Shown: piece after piece, positions 11,340 to 21,265 of the stretch
How positions within the stretch are numbered: position 1 is the stretch's first letter
Layout: the number at the start of each line of letters is the position of its first letter
Assembly: GCA_963555705.1 (NCBI GenBank)
Contig: OY743181.1
Span: forward strand, 24,990,513-25,054,512
Direction of reading: 5' to 3'
Length of the DNA: 64,000 nt
DNA from: Ligustrum vulgare
Lineage: Eukaryota > Streptophyta > Magnoliopsida > Lamiales > Oleaceae
Program-made: the position numbers and the translations under genes
The notes under the pieces: model-generated
Told to the model about the DNA's origin: nothing
The model's database searches: none
The model's input: only the letters and a program-made list of their open reading frames with translations

Positions 11340-11463
11340 TGGAAAAAGAAGAGAAAAAGGAAGAAAAAAAGGAAGAAAGAAAGGAAGAAAGAAAAGGAGA
11401 AAAGAAGAAAAAGGAAGAGAAAAGGAAGAGGAAAAGAAAGAAAAGAAAGGAGAAGAAAGAGGA
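11340..11463 (+). repeat. Purine-only tract (AAGGAAG-rich)
   Basis: About 120 bases of A and G only. It encodes Lys/Glu repeats on + and Ser/Phe repeats on -, so the frames over it are compositional. It could form triplex DNA. Confidence 0.85.
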
Positions 11464-12354
11464 TGCTGCAACGCGTTTCGTCAATTTCTAGAGTTTGATA
11501 TCATTTTTTATTATTATTTCTTTTAGTTTTTATTTTCCAAATGTTTATGAGTAGCTAAATTTATTTTTCCAGTTCAAGGTTATTCAAAGTTTGATTCGTC
11601 AAGGATTGTGAGATCTAATTAAATTTATTCGTTTCTTTAATTATTCTCTATTTATATGTCTTTTGATAGTGAATTGAAGTTGTTGTTTTGATTTATTAAT
11701 ACAAAGTGCACGTTGTTTTAATTTTCAAAATGATACTTAGCCAATTAGGAATCTAAATCCGTAATTTTTAGGTTTTCTAATACAAGTGGTAAATAACATA
11801 GTTAATTATAGACTAATTTTTGACTCATGTTATGAAGATATTTAACCTAGCTTAAATAAATCACGCGTGTGAATTTGTTGGTTAGAATTGGTCGTCCCTC
11901 TAGAAATTAATGCTATTGGTAAATTAAATCCTACGATCGTATCTAGGGTTGTTTATTGATTAGGGAAATAATTAACGAGCGTCTCTTGATTATCGATAAA
12001 GTAAGGAGAGATAGGTTGTTAGATCGTATCAATGACCATAACCAATTTAGAGAATGATTTAAGGATTTTATTTTTGCATCTATGATCAGTTCCGTGAATC
12101 AATACTGAGATTATACCTTGGGCTGGATATTTGTTCAATTTGATATTTCCAAACATTTTAATTTCGCACTCGTTATTTATAATTTGATTTCACATTCAAA
12201 AATTCAAAACCCCCCTTGTTTTTAATCCATTGCTTTTAATTTTCCCGAAGAATTAAATCTAACCAGTCCCTGTGGATTCGACCTTACTCACCACTATTGC
12301 AATTTATTTTTATGAGAGCAAGAAATTATTATTTGTTGGATTTGACACCCATCA

Positions 12355-13575
12355 GGTGCCTCGGGTGTCGGAGGTACCGGAGGATGAGTCGACTAAGCGG
12401 CTGACGGAGATGGTCGAGAAGAGGGGACAGAAACGTACTGTCGAGGTGAAGGAACAGATTATAAGTAAGAGGACAAGACAACCCTCACAGCATGTTCTTT
12501 CTCCCTTCACGGCCAAGGTGAAGAAGAGGACATTCGTGGATGGCACTTATGTCAACTTATTCCACGAAGTCGATCCAACGAAGCAAAAGGTGTTCGATAT
12601 GTCGTACTCTCAACTTAAGTCAAAGTAAGTTTCTTATGATTTTGTCTATTTATTTTTTAACTGTTAAAATGATTTTATATGAATCTCTAATTATTTATTC
12701 ATTCAGGTTTCACTTCGCCATTGGGAAGACAACAATATCGGATGCCAAAGATTGGTTCGCAATAGTCCTCAGAAGCGGAGCTTGGCGTGCCGACGATGTG
12801 AGTGCATAATCGTAATTATGTGAACTCACTTTATTATTTGTTGATTAAATAATATTTAATTCGCTTATATTTTATGTTGTAGCATGTTGATCTTGCGATG
12901 GAGTTGCTGTGCGATCGGGCTAGTAGGTACCTGAAATCGTTCGGCTTTCCTGGACGAGTGATCTTGTGTTGCGGCTTTAAAAACGCTGTCGACATTGAGT
13001 ACTCAATGTTCAAAAACAACCCCGCCTCGTACGTGTTGCCAGATTACATGTTGGACTACGTGGTAGGGGCAGAGCCCGTGTGTGGCCAGTTGTGGACGGG
13101 TTGTACATACATCTATATTCCGGTGATCACGAACTCGCACATCATTGTTGTTGAGGTCGTGTTTTCCGAATCGAAAATGTATGTGTATGACTCTGAACAT
13201 GGTTGTTTCACATAGACCCAGCTCCAAGAAACTCTGATGCCCTTGGCATTCATTGTTCATCTAATGGCTAAGCGTGCTGGAATTCATATCGATGATGTAC
13301 TAGTCATTGAGAGGATCAAGGGGATTTCCAAACAAGGTGTCAGGTAAATTTTCTTATATTCGTATTCTAGTATTTAATTAAATTCTTAACTATGTTCATT
13401 TATTTCAATAAAGTTTTTTTTTTAAAATTACAGTGGAGATTGCGGGATTTTTGCAATAAAATATATTGAGTTCTTCAGCATCGGACGAGATGTCAAGATA
13501 ATCAATCAAGAACATATACAGAAGTGGAGGATAAAATTGGCTACTAATTTATTTACCTACAATTGGCATCCATAA
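12355..13575 (+). pseudogene. Ulp1-like C48 cysteine protease of a MULE, broken
   Basis: SUMO/ubiquitin-like protease domain of the kind carried by some plant MULEs. Four exons can be read: 12355-12624, 12707-12797, 12883-13343 and 13434-13575, with GT-AG introns (GTAAGT...TTCAG; GTGAGT...TTGTAG; GTAAAT...TTACAG). The catalytic layout is visible: His in NSHIIVVEVVF, Asp in YVYDS, and Cys in SGDCGIF at the start of the last exon. An in-frame TAG at 13213-13215 interrupts exon 3, after which the frame continues (TQLQETLMPLAF). The N-terminus was separated by the Athila insertion and lies outside the window. Convergent with the transposase at 13976-16099. Confidence 0.8.
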
Positions 13576-13975
13576 GATTTAGAAATGTAAAAACATAGTT
13601 TTTATATGTAATTGTGTATATATATTTATTTGTCAATTTCTTTATTACTGTCAATTTCTTTATTACTGTCAATTTCTTTATTATAGTTTTTATTTGTCAA
13701 TTTCTTTAGTTGAATAAATTGCCTCACAAGTATAGATAACAATATATTTTTTGGAACAAAAAAATAGTATATATATATATATATATATTCTAAACCCTAA
13801 AATAGAAAACTATACCATAAACCCTAAAATATCTTTTTTTTTTTCCCCCAAGAAACATTTATCATCTTTCATCGTATAATAAGCAATTCACGAACTTTAT
13901 TAACATAGACAAAAAAAAAGATAATTTATTATCAACAACACTAAAATTACAGTAAAAATTTTAATAGTGATAAAA
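13576..13975. other. MULE interior spacer with short tandem repeats
   Basis: No gene. Holds four copies of TGTCAATTTCTTTATTACT (18-19-bp unit, 13630-13710), a short (TA)n at about 13769-13788, and CTAAACCCTAAA-type stretches at 13790-13830. Confidence 0.7.
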
Positions 13976-16099
13976 TTAATTATTCAAGGGAATCTGACTA
14001 GTACAAGTTTGGCGAGTATGACCGACTGCGCCGCACCTGCTGCACTTTCGCGGTCTGGGAAACTCTCCAGTAGATGGTATTTTAGACGTACGTACACGTC
14101 CAGGAGTACGTCTTCGGACATTCGGTGGAAGTAAATTATCAAGCGGGAGCAAGTGTTGGGGAAGTTCCCACTCATCCTCATTTGGTAGAGGAAATATAGT
14201 TTCTGCATATGCTTCCCTCCACAAAGCAGTGGTATAGTACTCAGTTGATAATGACTGTGGTGAAAAGCCCCTATGTCTAGCAACTGCAACTGCATGAGCG
14301 CATGGAAAGCGCTCAAGCTGCAACTGTCTACACGTGCACGTGTTGTCATTCAAGTCCACAACATAACCAACATTACATCCGCATACAACGTTGAATCTAA
14401 ATTGATCCAGTGGCTCCACGCCCAACCTTCTAGTCAAGTCTAATATCTTGAAGAGTTTGGTTTCCATGGCAGGGGTGAGATAAGATGTGCATGATTGAGA
14501 TTCCTCGTGTCTATCGTGAAACCAAACCCGTAACTTCTCCCTAATGTTCTCAATCATTGCCAGAATTGGTAACTCTCGATCCTTCTTAAATAATGCATTC
14601 AAATTTCCTTGTATATGGTACATGCAATAACCATGGTGTGCCTCCGGAAAAACTTCAGCTATACCATTTATGATAGAATTTCCCCGATCAGTTATAAAAG
14701 CAAGGTCATGGACATCTCCAATTACTTCCCTCAACTTTGAGAAAAACCAATTCATCGCTAGATAATTTTCGCTATCCACTATGCCAAACGCAAAAATGTA
14801 TATTTGAATGTTGGCATCTTGACATGTAGCAATAATTACCTTCCCTTCATATCTAGCTTTCAGCATTGTACCATCTACTAGAATTAGAGGTCGCATCGAT
14901 CTTCTAAATCCATTTATACATTGTCCAAGAGCCATGAAAAAATACTTGAAGCGATTTTCGTCGTCAGTCTCAATAGAGAATGTCGAACCAGGATTAATTC
15001 TCAACATGTTATGACAATACCTGACTAATTTCGCATAACTTTCCTCGGGTGAACCCATTAAATCCTCTAACGCACATTATCTAGCCTTCCAGGCCTTCTG
15101 GTAGCTCATGGTCACCCCAAAATCTCTTTGCACATCGTTAATGATGTCTCTGGGTCTGTAAATAGTCCTCGGGTCATCAAACTTATGCATTATCTATCGT
15201 CCTATAAACAATGAACGCGCTTGTCTGTGATCATTTCGACGAATGCCCACTTGACAAGTATGCTCTCGTGCATATTTGCGATCTACGAAGAATTGATTTG
15301 TGTCCATCCTCGTTGCTCGCAGACGCCAACTACAATTATCATCTACATAGACAATTGTGTAGGTACTCCTGTCTGACTTCTTCACTTTAAACTCGAAATT
15401 GTGCTTAAGTGCAATACTGTGCACCGCTTCTTGAAGATCTTGTTTGGTATTAAATAATTGCTGGACTTCCAAATCTTCATCATCTGGAACCACACGCGAA
15501 CAATTAGTCGGTCGTGAACTTGGCCCAACCTGTGAGTTCTCGAAGTGCTCATGTTGACGTCTGGATAAATTAATCAGATCATTGTTTGTAAATGGAATGT
15601 CCTCCTGATTGTCTCCGACTACATCGTGACCTCTATGGGTGATAAGAGGATCATGGAGTATAACAACTGTATCAGGAATAACATCATCATCCTCACGAGC
15701 TATTTCTAATGTGTCCCAAATATCATTCACATTCTGATCTCCACCATCGAATTCTTCATTCTGATTATCGGGGGTATCCTTTCGTACTAAAGTTACACAG
15801 AGAGGAATATTTTCATTTTTATTCGCCTCAATTAACCACGTAATTTGCACATCAGAAGTAACAAATAAGGGTGACAATGCAACAGTAGAATTAGAGTTAT
15901 ATAGAAATCCAAATTTCATATCATATTCAGATGGATCAACTTCGAGTTGATCTTGTAGTTTGTTGTACATGTCTGTAAATGACATACCTGGAGTTAACAA
16001 AATTACAGAAATGTTTTGATCACTTGTATATTTCCATGACTATCGCAGATTTTCATCAACCACGAATTCACCAAAATAAGAAACTGGTATGAAAGTCAT
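13976..16099 (-). pseudogene. MuDR/MULE transposase, broken by three stops
   Basis: Transposase of a Mutator-like element. One frame of 708 codons runs from the ATG at 16099 to the stop at 13976, interrupted by three in-frame stops: TAG 16042-16040, TAG 15196-15194 and TAA 15079-15077. In order: an acidic N-terminal region, the MuDR DNA-binding domain (about 15510-15210, DLQEAVHSIALKHNFEFKV...REHTC), the MULE catalytic core (DGTMLKARYEG, FITDRGNS, HGYCMYHIQGN), a SWIM zinc finger (CTCRQLQLERFPCAHAVAV) and a C-terminal CCHC knuckle (CSRCGAVGHTRQTC). Full family length, so the gene died by point mutations and not by deletion. Convergent with the Ulp1-like gene. Confidence 0.9.
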
Positions 16100-17388
16100 A
16101 ACTGCATTAATTAAAAATAATAAAATTTCAAAACAACAATTTAGGGAAAATCAGAGTAACTGATAAAAAATAATTGTAAAAAAAATAGTTGTCGGGCCGG
16201 AGCCTCGGTCCGGCCGGACCATGCATCCACAATATTTAACCATTCTACATTGTAGACTACAGCACGTAAATGAACAAGTAGGAAAATTAAGCATTATTTA
16301 ATTATTATAATTATATTTATTTTGATATTATTAATCAATTTCTTATTTGCATTATGAAATTATAATTACATATCTTATTTCTAATTATTATGAAATTATT
16401 AATTCATTTTTATTAAGAATTTATGAAATTATAATTACATATCTTATTTGTAATTATTATTAACAAATTATGACATTATAATTACATTTTCCAACATTGT
16501 GAAATTATTAAATTTTTGTTACAATTATGAAATCATAGTTAGCCATTTGTTCATTCTAATTATATTTAGTAATGAAATTATTTTTGTAATAAATGATAAA
16601 TAATATTAAGAATAAAAAAATTATTTAGAATAGAATTTATTTATAATGTAAAAGAATAATTTAGAATAGTTATTTTTGAAATTGGCCCGACCGGACCATG
16701 CAATGGTCCTGCCGGACCGTGCAATGGTCCGGCCGGACCATTGACAGACACTTTTTTTACGCTCTAATGTTCAATTATTCCGATTTTGTTACTAAACTGA
16801 TAAAAATCATACTTCGCCATATTAATTTTCAGTGTTTAGTCTACATAATTATAGATTTATAATTATTATTAACTAAAAAATTAACAATATATGAATTTTT
16901 CGTTAATTTTTTGTTACTGAAATTATAGATCTGTTGAATAAGTTTAACACAACGAGAACAAAATTAAATACAGTATAATAAATGCTAAATCAACTTACCG
17001 ATAAGAAGTAGTGAATAAAATCTTTTAGTTGAGGTTTGTATATTTTTTGCGAATTTTTTTAGCACAAGCAGATAAAAAATGAGAGAATAATTTATTTGTG
17101 CATTGAGTACAAACAGATGAAAAAACGAGAGAATAATGAAAAGTGAGAATTGTATTGTTTGCGTTTTAATATAAATATGAAATAAATGAAGGGTATAAGA
17201 GAAATATGATTATTAAAGGTATACACGTCATTTTAAAGAAAAAGGGTATTGTGGTTAGTTTTTGAAAAGTTAGAATATTTTGACTTAGTCCATGTTACTT
17301 TGATATTTTTAAAATTCCCCCAAGTATTGCATTGGTTTCAAAATAATAATAATAATAATAATAAATATATATATACATGCATAATTGT
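16100..17388. other. MULE right-hand non-coding region
   Basis: No gene seen. AT-rich DNA with two GC-rich palindrome clusters (16191-16220 and 16684-16743) enclosing an AT-rich tandem repeat (16350-16500). The right end of the MULE is probably near 17.2-17.3 kb, but I could not fix its terminal inverted repeat because the left end is outside the window. A short (AAT)n lies at 17344-17364. Confidence 0.5.
16191..16743. repeat. GGTCCGGCCGGACC palindrome clusters flanking an AT-rich repeat
   Basis: The 14-bp perfect palindrome GGTCCGGCCGGACC occurs at 16207-16220 and 16726-16739. Further variants such as GACCGGACCATGCAATGGTCC and TGCCGGACCGTGCAATGGTCC lie at 16688-16730. Between the clusters is a repeat of ATGAAATTATAATTACAT units (about 16356, 16432, 16468). 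Confidence 0.75.
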
Positions 17389-17548
17389 TTGACAAACATG
17401 TTTTTAAACATATTTTTCACAACACAATTCCATAAATCACTTTTTAATTACACACATTTTCTCTTTTCATTTTTCAACCACACATTTCACCTAGAAAACA
17501 TAAAAAAATCATATTTTTAAACAAAAAATTTTAAACAAACAAAGCAGA
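17388..17548. mobile_element. Possible MITE-related segment
   Basis: AT-rich segment with TTTTTAAAC-type ends. Its interior (CACTTTTTAATTACACACATTTTC, in part, and CACCTAGAAAACATAAA) resembles the interior of the well-defined MITE at 48206-48409 (ACCTAGAAAACATAAATAAATC). No clear target duplication. Confidence 0.3.
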
Positions 17549-17588
17549 TTCATGAAGAGAAAAACAAAAATCAAAAAGTAAAAACTTA

Positions 17589-18186
17589 GGCCATGTTCTC
17601 TTTGCTGTTTTGAGGTCGTTTTCTGTTTTTATTTTCGAAAACACTAAAAACGTGTTCTCTTTACCATTTTCGAAAATGCATTTTGGAAAAAAAAAAATTT
17701 GTACACAAAACGCAAAATGCCTAAAACCTCGTTTTGGGCGTTTTGTGTGTATTTCATTAAAAAAATGTTCAAAACGCGTAAATAAAGTTTTTTAAAGAAT
17801 TATCCTAACTTGGAACTAAGTTTAATATAATTTTTTTTTTTTTTTTGATAGAATTATCCTAATTTGGAACTAAGCCTAAATGAAGTTTTTTTTTTTGGAG
17901 AATTATCATAACTTCGAACTAAGTTTAAATAAAGTTTTATTGAATTCAATATCAACATTACAAAAAAAAAAAAAATTAAGTGAAAATTAATTAAAAATAG
18001 TTTAAGTATATTTTGCAAAATTTCAAACAGAACATGTTTTTCAGCTTTTCATTTTCAAAAACAGTTTTAAAAAATGACAAATCAAACACGTTTTCAGCAA
18101 ATTTGAAAACAAAAATAAAAATAGGAAACAAAACATTTTCGAAAATAAAAATACAAAATAAAATACAAACAGAACGCCACCTTACT
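17589..18186. mobile_element. Possible non-autonomous DNA element with internal repeats
   Basis: Begins AGGCCATGTTCTCTTTG and ends, inverted, AGGTGGCGTTCTGTTTG. Subterminal sequences are complementary (TTTTCGAAAA, ACGTGTTCTC versus ACGTGTTTGA). The interior holds three diverged copies of TTTTTTTAAAGAATTATCCTAACTTGGAACTAAG (17785-17945). No ORF of substance and no certain target duplication. Confidence 0.45.
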
Positions 18187-18772
18187 TTTCTGAGCAATCA
18201 GATCTGGCTACGCATGCTTTGCAGCTGCGGAACTCGTGCTTCATAAATCTGTATCCAAGGGAGGATACGAATTTTGACGCGACAACTCAAACTGATCTTC
18301 AAGATCTGGTTCCAATTCATGAGTTCTCATTTTTCCTTTGTCTTCTGTTTCTACTCGCCAGTATTCAGCTGGTAAAGTAAATGATTGAGGAAAACATATC
18401 AATTAAAACACCACTAAATGAAATGCTAAAACTTCTTTCATCCTTGAAATTAGTTTCTCAAGAGTATCATGTTGCTTCAGAAAATCATTCTAGGCTAATT
18501 GTTGAAGCTAAGTGGAGAGAATTTTTACCACAAAAACGCAAGGCTTTTTAAAAAATTCCCCTCAAAGATAAAGATATATACGATAAATTCTTTGTAAAAA
18601 AGATATTTTTATAGGCATCCTTCATATAAATAATACTGCTGAATTACCTCAAAAGCTTCCCCTTACGTACCTTCACTAGATATAAAAATGCAGTGACTGA
18701 TTGCTGATTATTTTATCAGTATAGAGGCTGGAGCTTAATGAAGAATTTTCTTTGAATGCCGTGACTATCCTA
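18187..18772 (+). other. Unassigned DNA with a short coding-like fragment
   Basis: I do not recognise this stretch. One open run at about 18383-18551 reads IEENISIKTPLNEMLKLLSS and onward to EAKWREFLPQKRKAF. Its composition is protein-like, and a second open run follows in a shifted frame (KDKDIYDKFFVKKIF, about 18560-18615). It may be an exon or a decayed element protein. It lies just outside the 12-bp repeat at 18773. Confidence 0.3.
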
Positions 18773-18784
18773 CCACATTAATAG
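18773..18784. repeat. Left 12-bp flanking direct repeat
   Basis: CCACATTAATAG, identical to 28797-28808 at the other end of the pararetrovirus-like block. Confidence 0.7.
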
Positions 18785-18874
18785 GGAGATTTGTTTAAAA
18801 TGCCCTTCTTTTGTTAAATGTCTTTATTACCCTTAATGAATTGTATTATTTTATTTGCAAGATATATCCTTAAA

Positions 18875-19285
18875 TTAGTCAGGTTGATTTAATTCAATAC
18901 CTTCTATTATATTCATATTCTTTAATCTTTTAAATTCTTTTAAAAATACTCTATATTGTAATAATTTCTCGAAAGATTTAGGATGTTCTTTCTTTGTTAT
19001 ATATCCTAATGCTATTCCATCTGAAACTTCATCTTCTATATCTTCATAATCTTCTATAATTTTATGAACCGTATTTATATTTTTTGCTGTTTCAACAGAA
19101 TTAAATTCTATTCTATTTAAGATAACATAGTCAATATCTTCGTATATTTCTTTTAATTTAGATTGTCCAACAGAATGTATATTTTTAGATTTTTCAGTAA
19201 TAGTTAATAAGAATGAAATTTCTTTATTATCCAAATATAGTTTATGATCACACTTATTAGAAGTTGATGTTTGTGAAGTATCCAT
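18875..19285 (-). CDS. Pararetrovirus ORF J, 136 aa, unknown
   Basis: Last ORF of the block. ATG at 19285. Acidic middle (IIEDYEDIEDEVSDG) and a basic C-terminal helix (EKLLQYRVFLKEFKRLKNMN). Intact; no family recognised. About 90 bp separate its stop from the left end of the block. Confidence 0.45.
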   Translation of the reverse strand: MDTSQTSTSNKCDHKLYLDNKEISFLLTITEKSKNIHSVGQSKLKEIYEDIDYVILNRIEFNSVETAKNINTVHKIIEDYEDIEDEVSDGIALGYITKKEHPKSFEKLLQYRVFLKEFKRLKNMNIIEGIELNQPD

Positions 19286-19288
19286 AGA

Positions 19289-19510
19289 TTATCGGATTGG
19301 TAAATTATTATACAAAATTTTCAGGTATAAGTCTATTCTTTGATCTAGTACAATACAATAATCTGCAATATATTGTTTGTATTTTTCTAAGAGTTTATTA
19401 TATTCTTCAGAAGATAAGTTTTCATTTTCCATTTGTTGTTTAATATCTTCCATTTTATCTTTCAATTTTTCTAAAAGGTTATCTAGTCCTTCTATTGTAT
19501 ATCCTGACAT
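19289..19510 (-). CDS. Pararetrovirus ORF I, 73 aa, tandem paralogue of ORF H
   Basis: Starts MSGYTIEGLDNLLEK in the TAATG overlap with ORF H. Predicted two-helix coiled coil (KLKDKMEDIKQQMENENLS, EEYNKLLEKYKQYIADY). Intact. Three bases separate its stop from the ATG of ORF J. Function unknown. Confidence 0.55.
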   Translation of the reverse strand: MSGYTIEGLDNLLEKLKDKMEDIKQQMENENLSSEEYNKLLEKYKQYIADYCIVLDQRIDLYLKILYNNLPIR

Positions 19511-19728
19511 TAGGTTTGGACTGTATTTGTCATTATTTTATTTTCTAAATCTATTTTAATCGCTAATATGTCAGAATAATCTATAATGTATTGATTATGA
19601 TTTTCTGAAAGTATATAATATTGTTCAGATGATTCATCCATATCTATTAAATGAGATAAAATGTTATCTATTTTTTCCATAATTTTTTCTAACAAATTGT
19701 CTAATCCTTCAATAGTATATCCAGGCAT
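19510..19728 (-). CDS. Pararetrovirus ORF H, 72 aa, tandem paralogue of ORF I
   Basis: Small acidic helical protein starting MPGYTIEGLDNLLEK. ATG at 19728; the tracked upstream TTG is not needed. The next ORF begins at its stop (TAATG) and starts with almost the same sequence. Same length and spacing (QYIIDY versus QYIADY, KIDLENKI versus RIDLYLKI), so the two arose by tandem duplication. Function unknown. Confidence 0.55.
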   Translation of the reverse strand: MPGYTIEGLDNLLEKIMEKIDNILSHLIDMDESSEQYYILSENHNQYIIDYSDILAIKIDLENKIMTNTVQT

Positions 19729-19750
19729 TATAAACACAGAGGTAAATAAT

Positions 19751-20185
19751 TTATAAAGTTTCAAGTAATCTTTCAAATTCTATGAGTGTTTGAGAATTGA
19801 TAATATCTATGTCAGCCATGATATCTATACTTGGTTCAAATGGTATATTATATTTTGAAATATTTTTCTTCCTCTTTTCTAATTTATCAATTATATCTTG
19901 AATATCATGTATTATTATAGATCTTACAGTTCCTCTAGCAAAGTTTTCTATCAAATTTTCTTTAAAACTTTTTTAATATCTCTTATGATGCATAGAGTTG
20001 CTCTGGTATCCTATTTTATCAATTTCATTTTCATATTCAATACCTTTTTTACTTTTGATATGCTTTTGAACTTTATATGGACCTCTTTTAGTTCTGGGTT
20101 TTTTCATTATATAATTACTTTCATTCATGATATTAAGGTTTTCAAAAACTGGTAAAGAAAGATTCATCTCTTCCATCACTATCAT
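19751..20185 (-). pseudogene. Pararetrovirus ORF F, basic protein, one in-frame stop
   Basis: 145-codon frame from the ATG at 20185. It has a basic patch (KKPRTKRGPYKVQKHIKSKK) that could bind nucleic acid or act as a nuclear signal, followed by a coiled-coil-like region (IQDIIDKLEKRKKNISKY). In-frame TAA at 19975-19973. No family recognised. Confidence 0.4.
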
Positions 20186-20495
20186 AATCTATTACAGGAT
20201 CATAATCATTATCACTACTAACCACATATCCTAAATATAATTCATTATTTATTTCAGTGTTATCACTATCAAGCCAAAAATAAATAATTGATTTTGTAAT
20301 TTCTAATCCTAATATTCTTTTTAATGTTGGAAAGATAGTTAACAAACATGGCATATAGACATGATATAACTTTTTTATTTCATTATTTGGTCTAGTAAAC
20401 TGTTTATGCATGAATAAAGGTTCAATTATGCTATGGTATTCATCATTATAAGGACTGTTTTGGTAATTAAACTTAATAATCCTGGATTCTGTCAT
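20142..20495 (-). CDS. Pararetrovirus ORF E, 117 aa, unknown
   Basis: First ORF after the candidate leader; ATG at 20495 (MTESRIIKFNY). Mostly hydrophobic/aromatic middle (LYHVYMPCLLTIFPTLKRIL) and an acidic C-terminus (SSDNDYDPVIDYDSDGRDES). No family recognised. Intact. The next ORF starts 44 nt before its end. Confidence 0.45.
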   Translation of the reverse strand: MTESRIIKFNYQNSPYNDEYHSIIEPLFMHKQFTRPNNEIKKLYHVYMPCLLTIFPTLKRILGLEITKSIIYFWLDSDNTEINNELYLGYVVSSDNDYDPVIDYDSDGRDESFFTSF

Positions 20496-20819
20496 GTTAA
20501 AAACTCTTCTTCCTCCCAATTCCGTAAAGATAGATATATTAAGAATACTAACCTCTTTTCCTGTTCTCAGTACCTTTGTATTTTCCTTCTATTGTTAATG
20601 ACCTTCATGCTTATAGGTTTCTGCTCCACACCCTCCAATGGCTTCCTGCCTTCACGGGTTATTAGTTAAACCTGGATGCCTTCACTGTATAACTCTTTAG
20701 ATGGAAAATATTTTAGGACAGAGTGTAGGGAGTTTTCTTAATAATATATCTTCTTTTTGGAAATAGGATTTAGAAGACAAGAATTTAGAAACTTATCATA
20801 ATATGATAAGTAAATTGGG
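20496..20819 (-). other. Leader between promoter and second ORF set
   Basis: Non-coding; no gene. Would be the RNA leader between the candidate start site and ORF E. I could not verify a large stem-loop by eye. Confidence 0.4.
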
Positions 20820-20955
20820 ATTTTATTGATAATATGAAGATTGACAAAAGATTGGTATGAGAATTTTTTGAAAGACAGAAGATTTTTGGCTTTCTCACAA
20901 ACTGAGTGCTCAAGAGAGTTCTGCCTCTTTTCTAATTAGAAGATCCTTATTTATA
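20820..20955 (-). promoter_or_regulatory. Candidate pregenomic RNA promoter and poly(A) signal
   Basis: TATAAATAA on the minus strand at 20955-20947. Transcription would start near 20920. AATAAA lies at 20827-20822, about 95 nt downstream. In caulimovirids the poly(A) signal sits shortly after the start site, so that RNA made around the circle gains a terminal redundancy. This spacing fits that plan. The surrounding 20496-21265 has no ORF. Confidence 0.5.
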
Positions 20956-21265
20956 CAACTTCACGAGGTATTACTATACAACCTCTTACATCATTGCTTA
21001 TGTAATGGATACAATAATTTGAATTTTACAAGGACCTACAAGGACACACCTATCCATCTATTCTTTATTGCAAGGATACAGCTGTCCCTTTATTTCTTCA
21101 CATGGCTATATTATAGGGACACCTATCCCTCTATTTTTAGTCTTCTCATGGCCCTTACATTGTGCTGTCTTGTTCCATTAAATCAGATCTATCAATTGGC
21201 TTCCATCTGTCCATCACTTCTGTTGGTATGTAAAGCAGACTTATCAAATGGCTTCCACCTGTCCA

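Larger units (their letters stand above)
10430..12354 (+). repeat. 3' LTR of the Athila-type element
   Basis: Starts TGATAGGGT and ends ACCCATCA, an imperfect terminal inverted repeat, directly after the polypurine tract. Length is 1925 bp including a 294-bp MITE. Inside are the palindrome AAGGCGTGGGCACGCCTT (10630-10647), an all-purine tract (11340-11463) and a typical LTR tail (CCTGTGGATTCGACC at about 12269). It abuts the Ulp1-like coding sequence at 12355. The partner 5' LTR is left of the window, so the TSD cannot be checked. Confidence 0.8.

Noticed and set aside
11103..11484. ORFs of Ser/Phe or Lys/Glu repeats
   Set aside because: Produced by the purine-only tract at 11340-11463.
13630..13710. 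CRISPR-like array
   Set aside because: Contiguous 18-bp tandem units without spacers, in plant DNA.
13790..13835. Telomere-like AAACCCTAAA stretches
   Set aside because: Only two or three isolated degenerate units, not an interstitial telomeric array.
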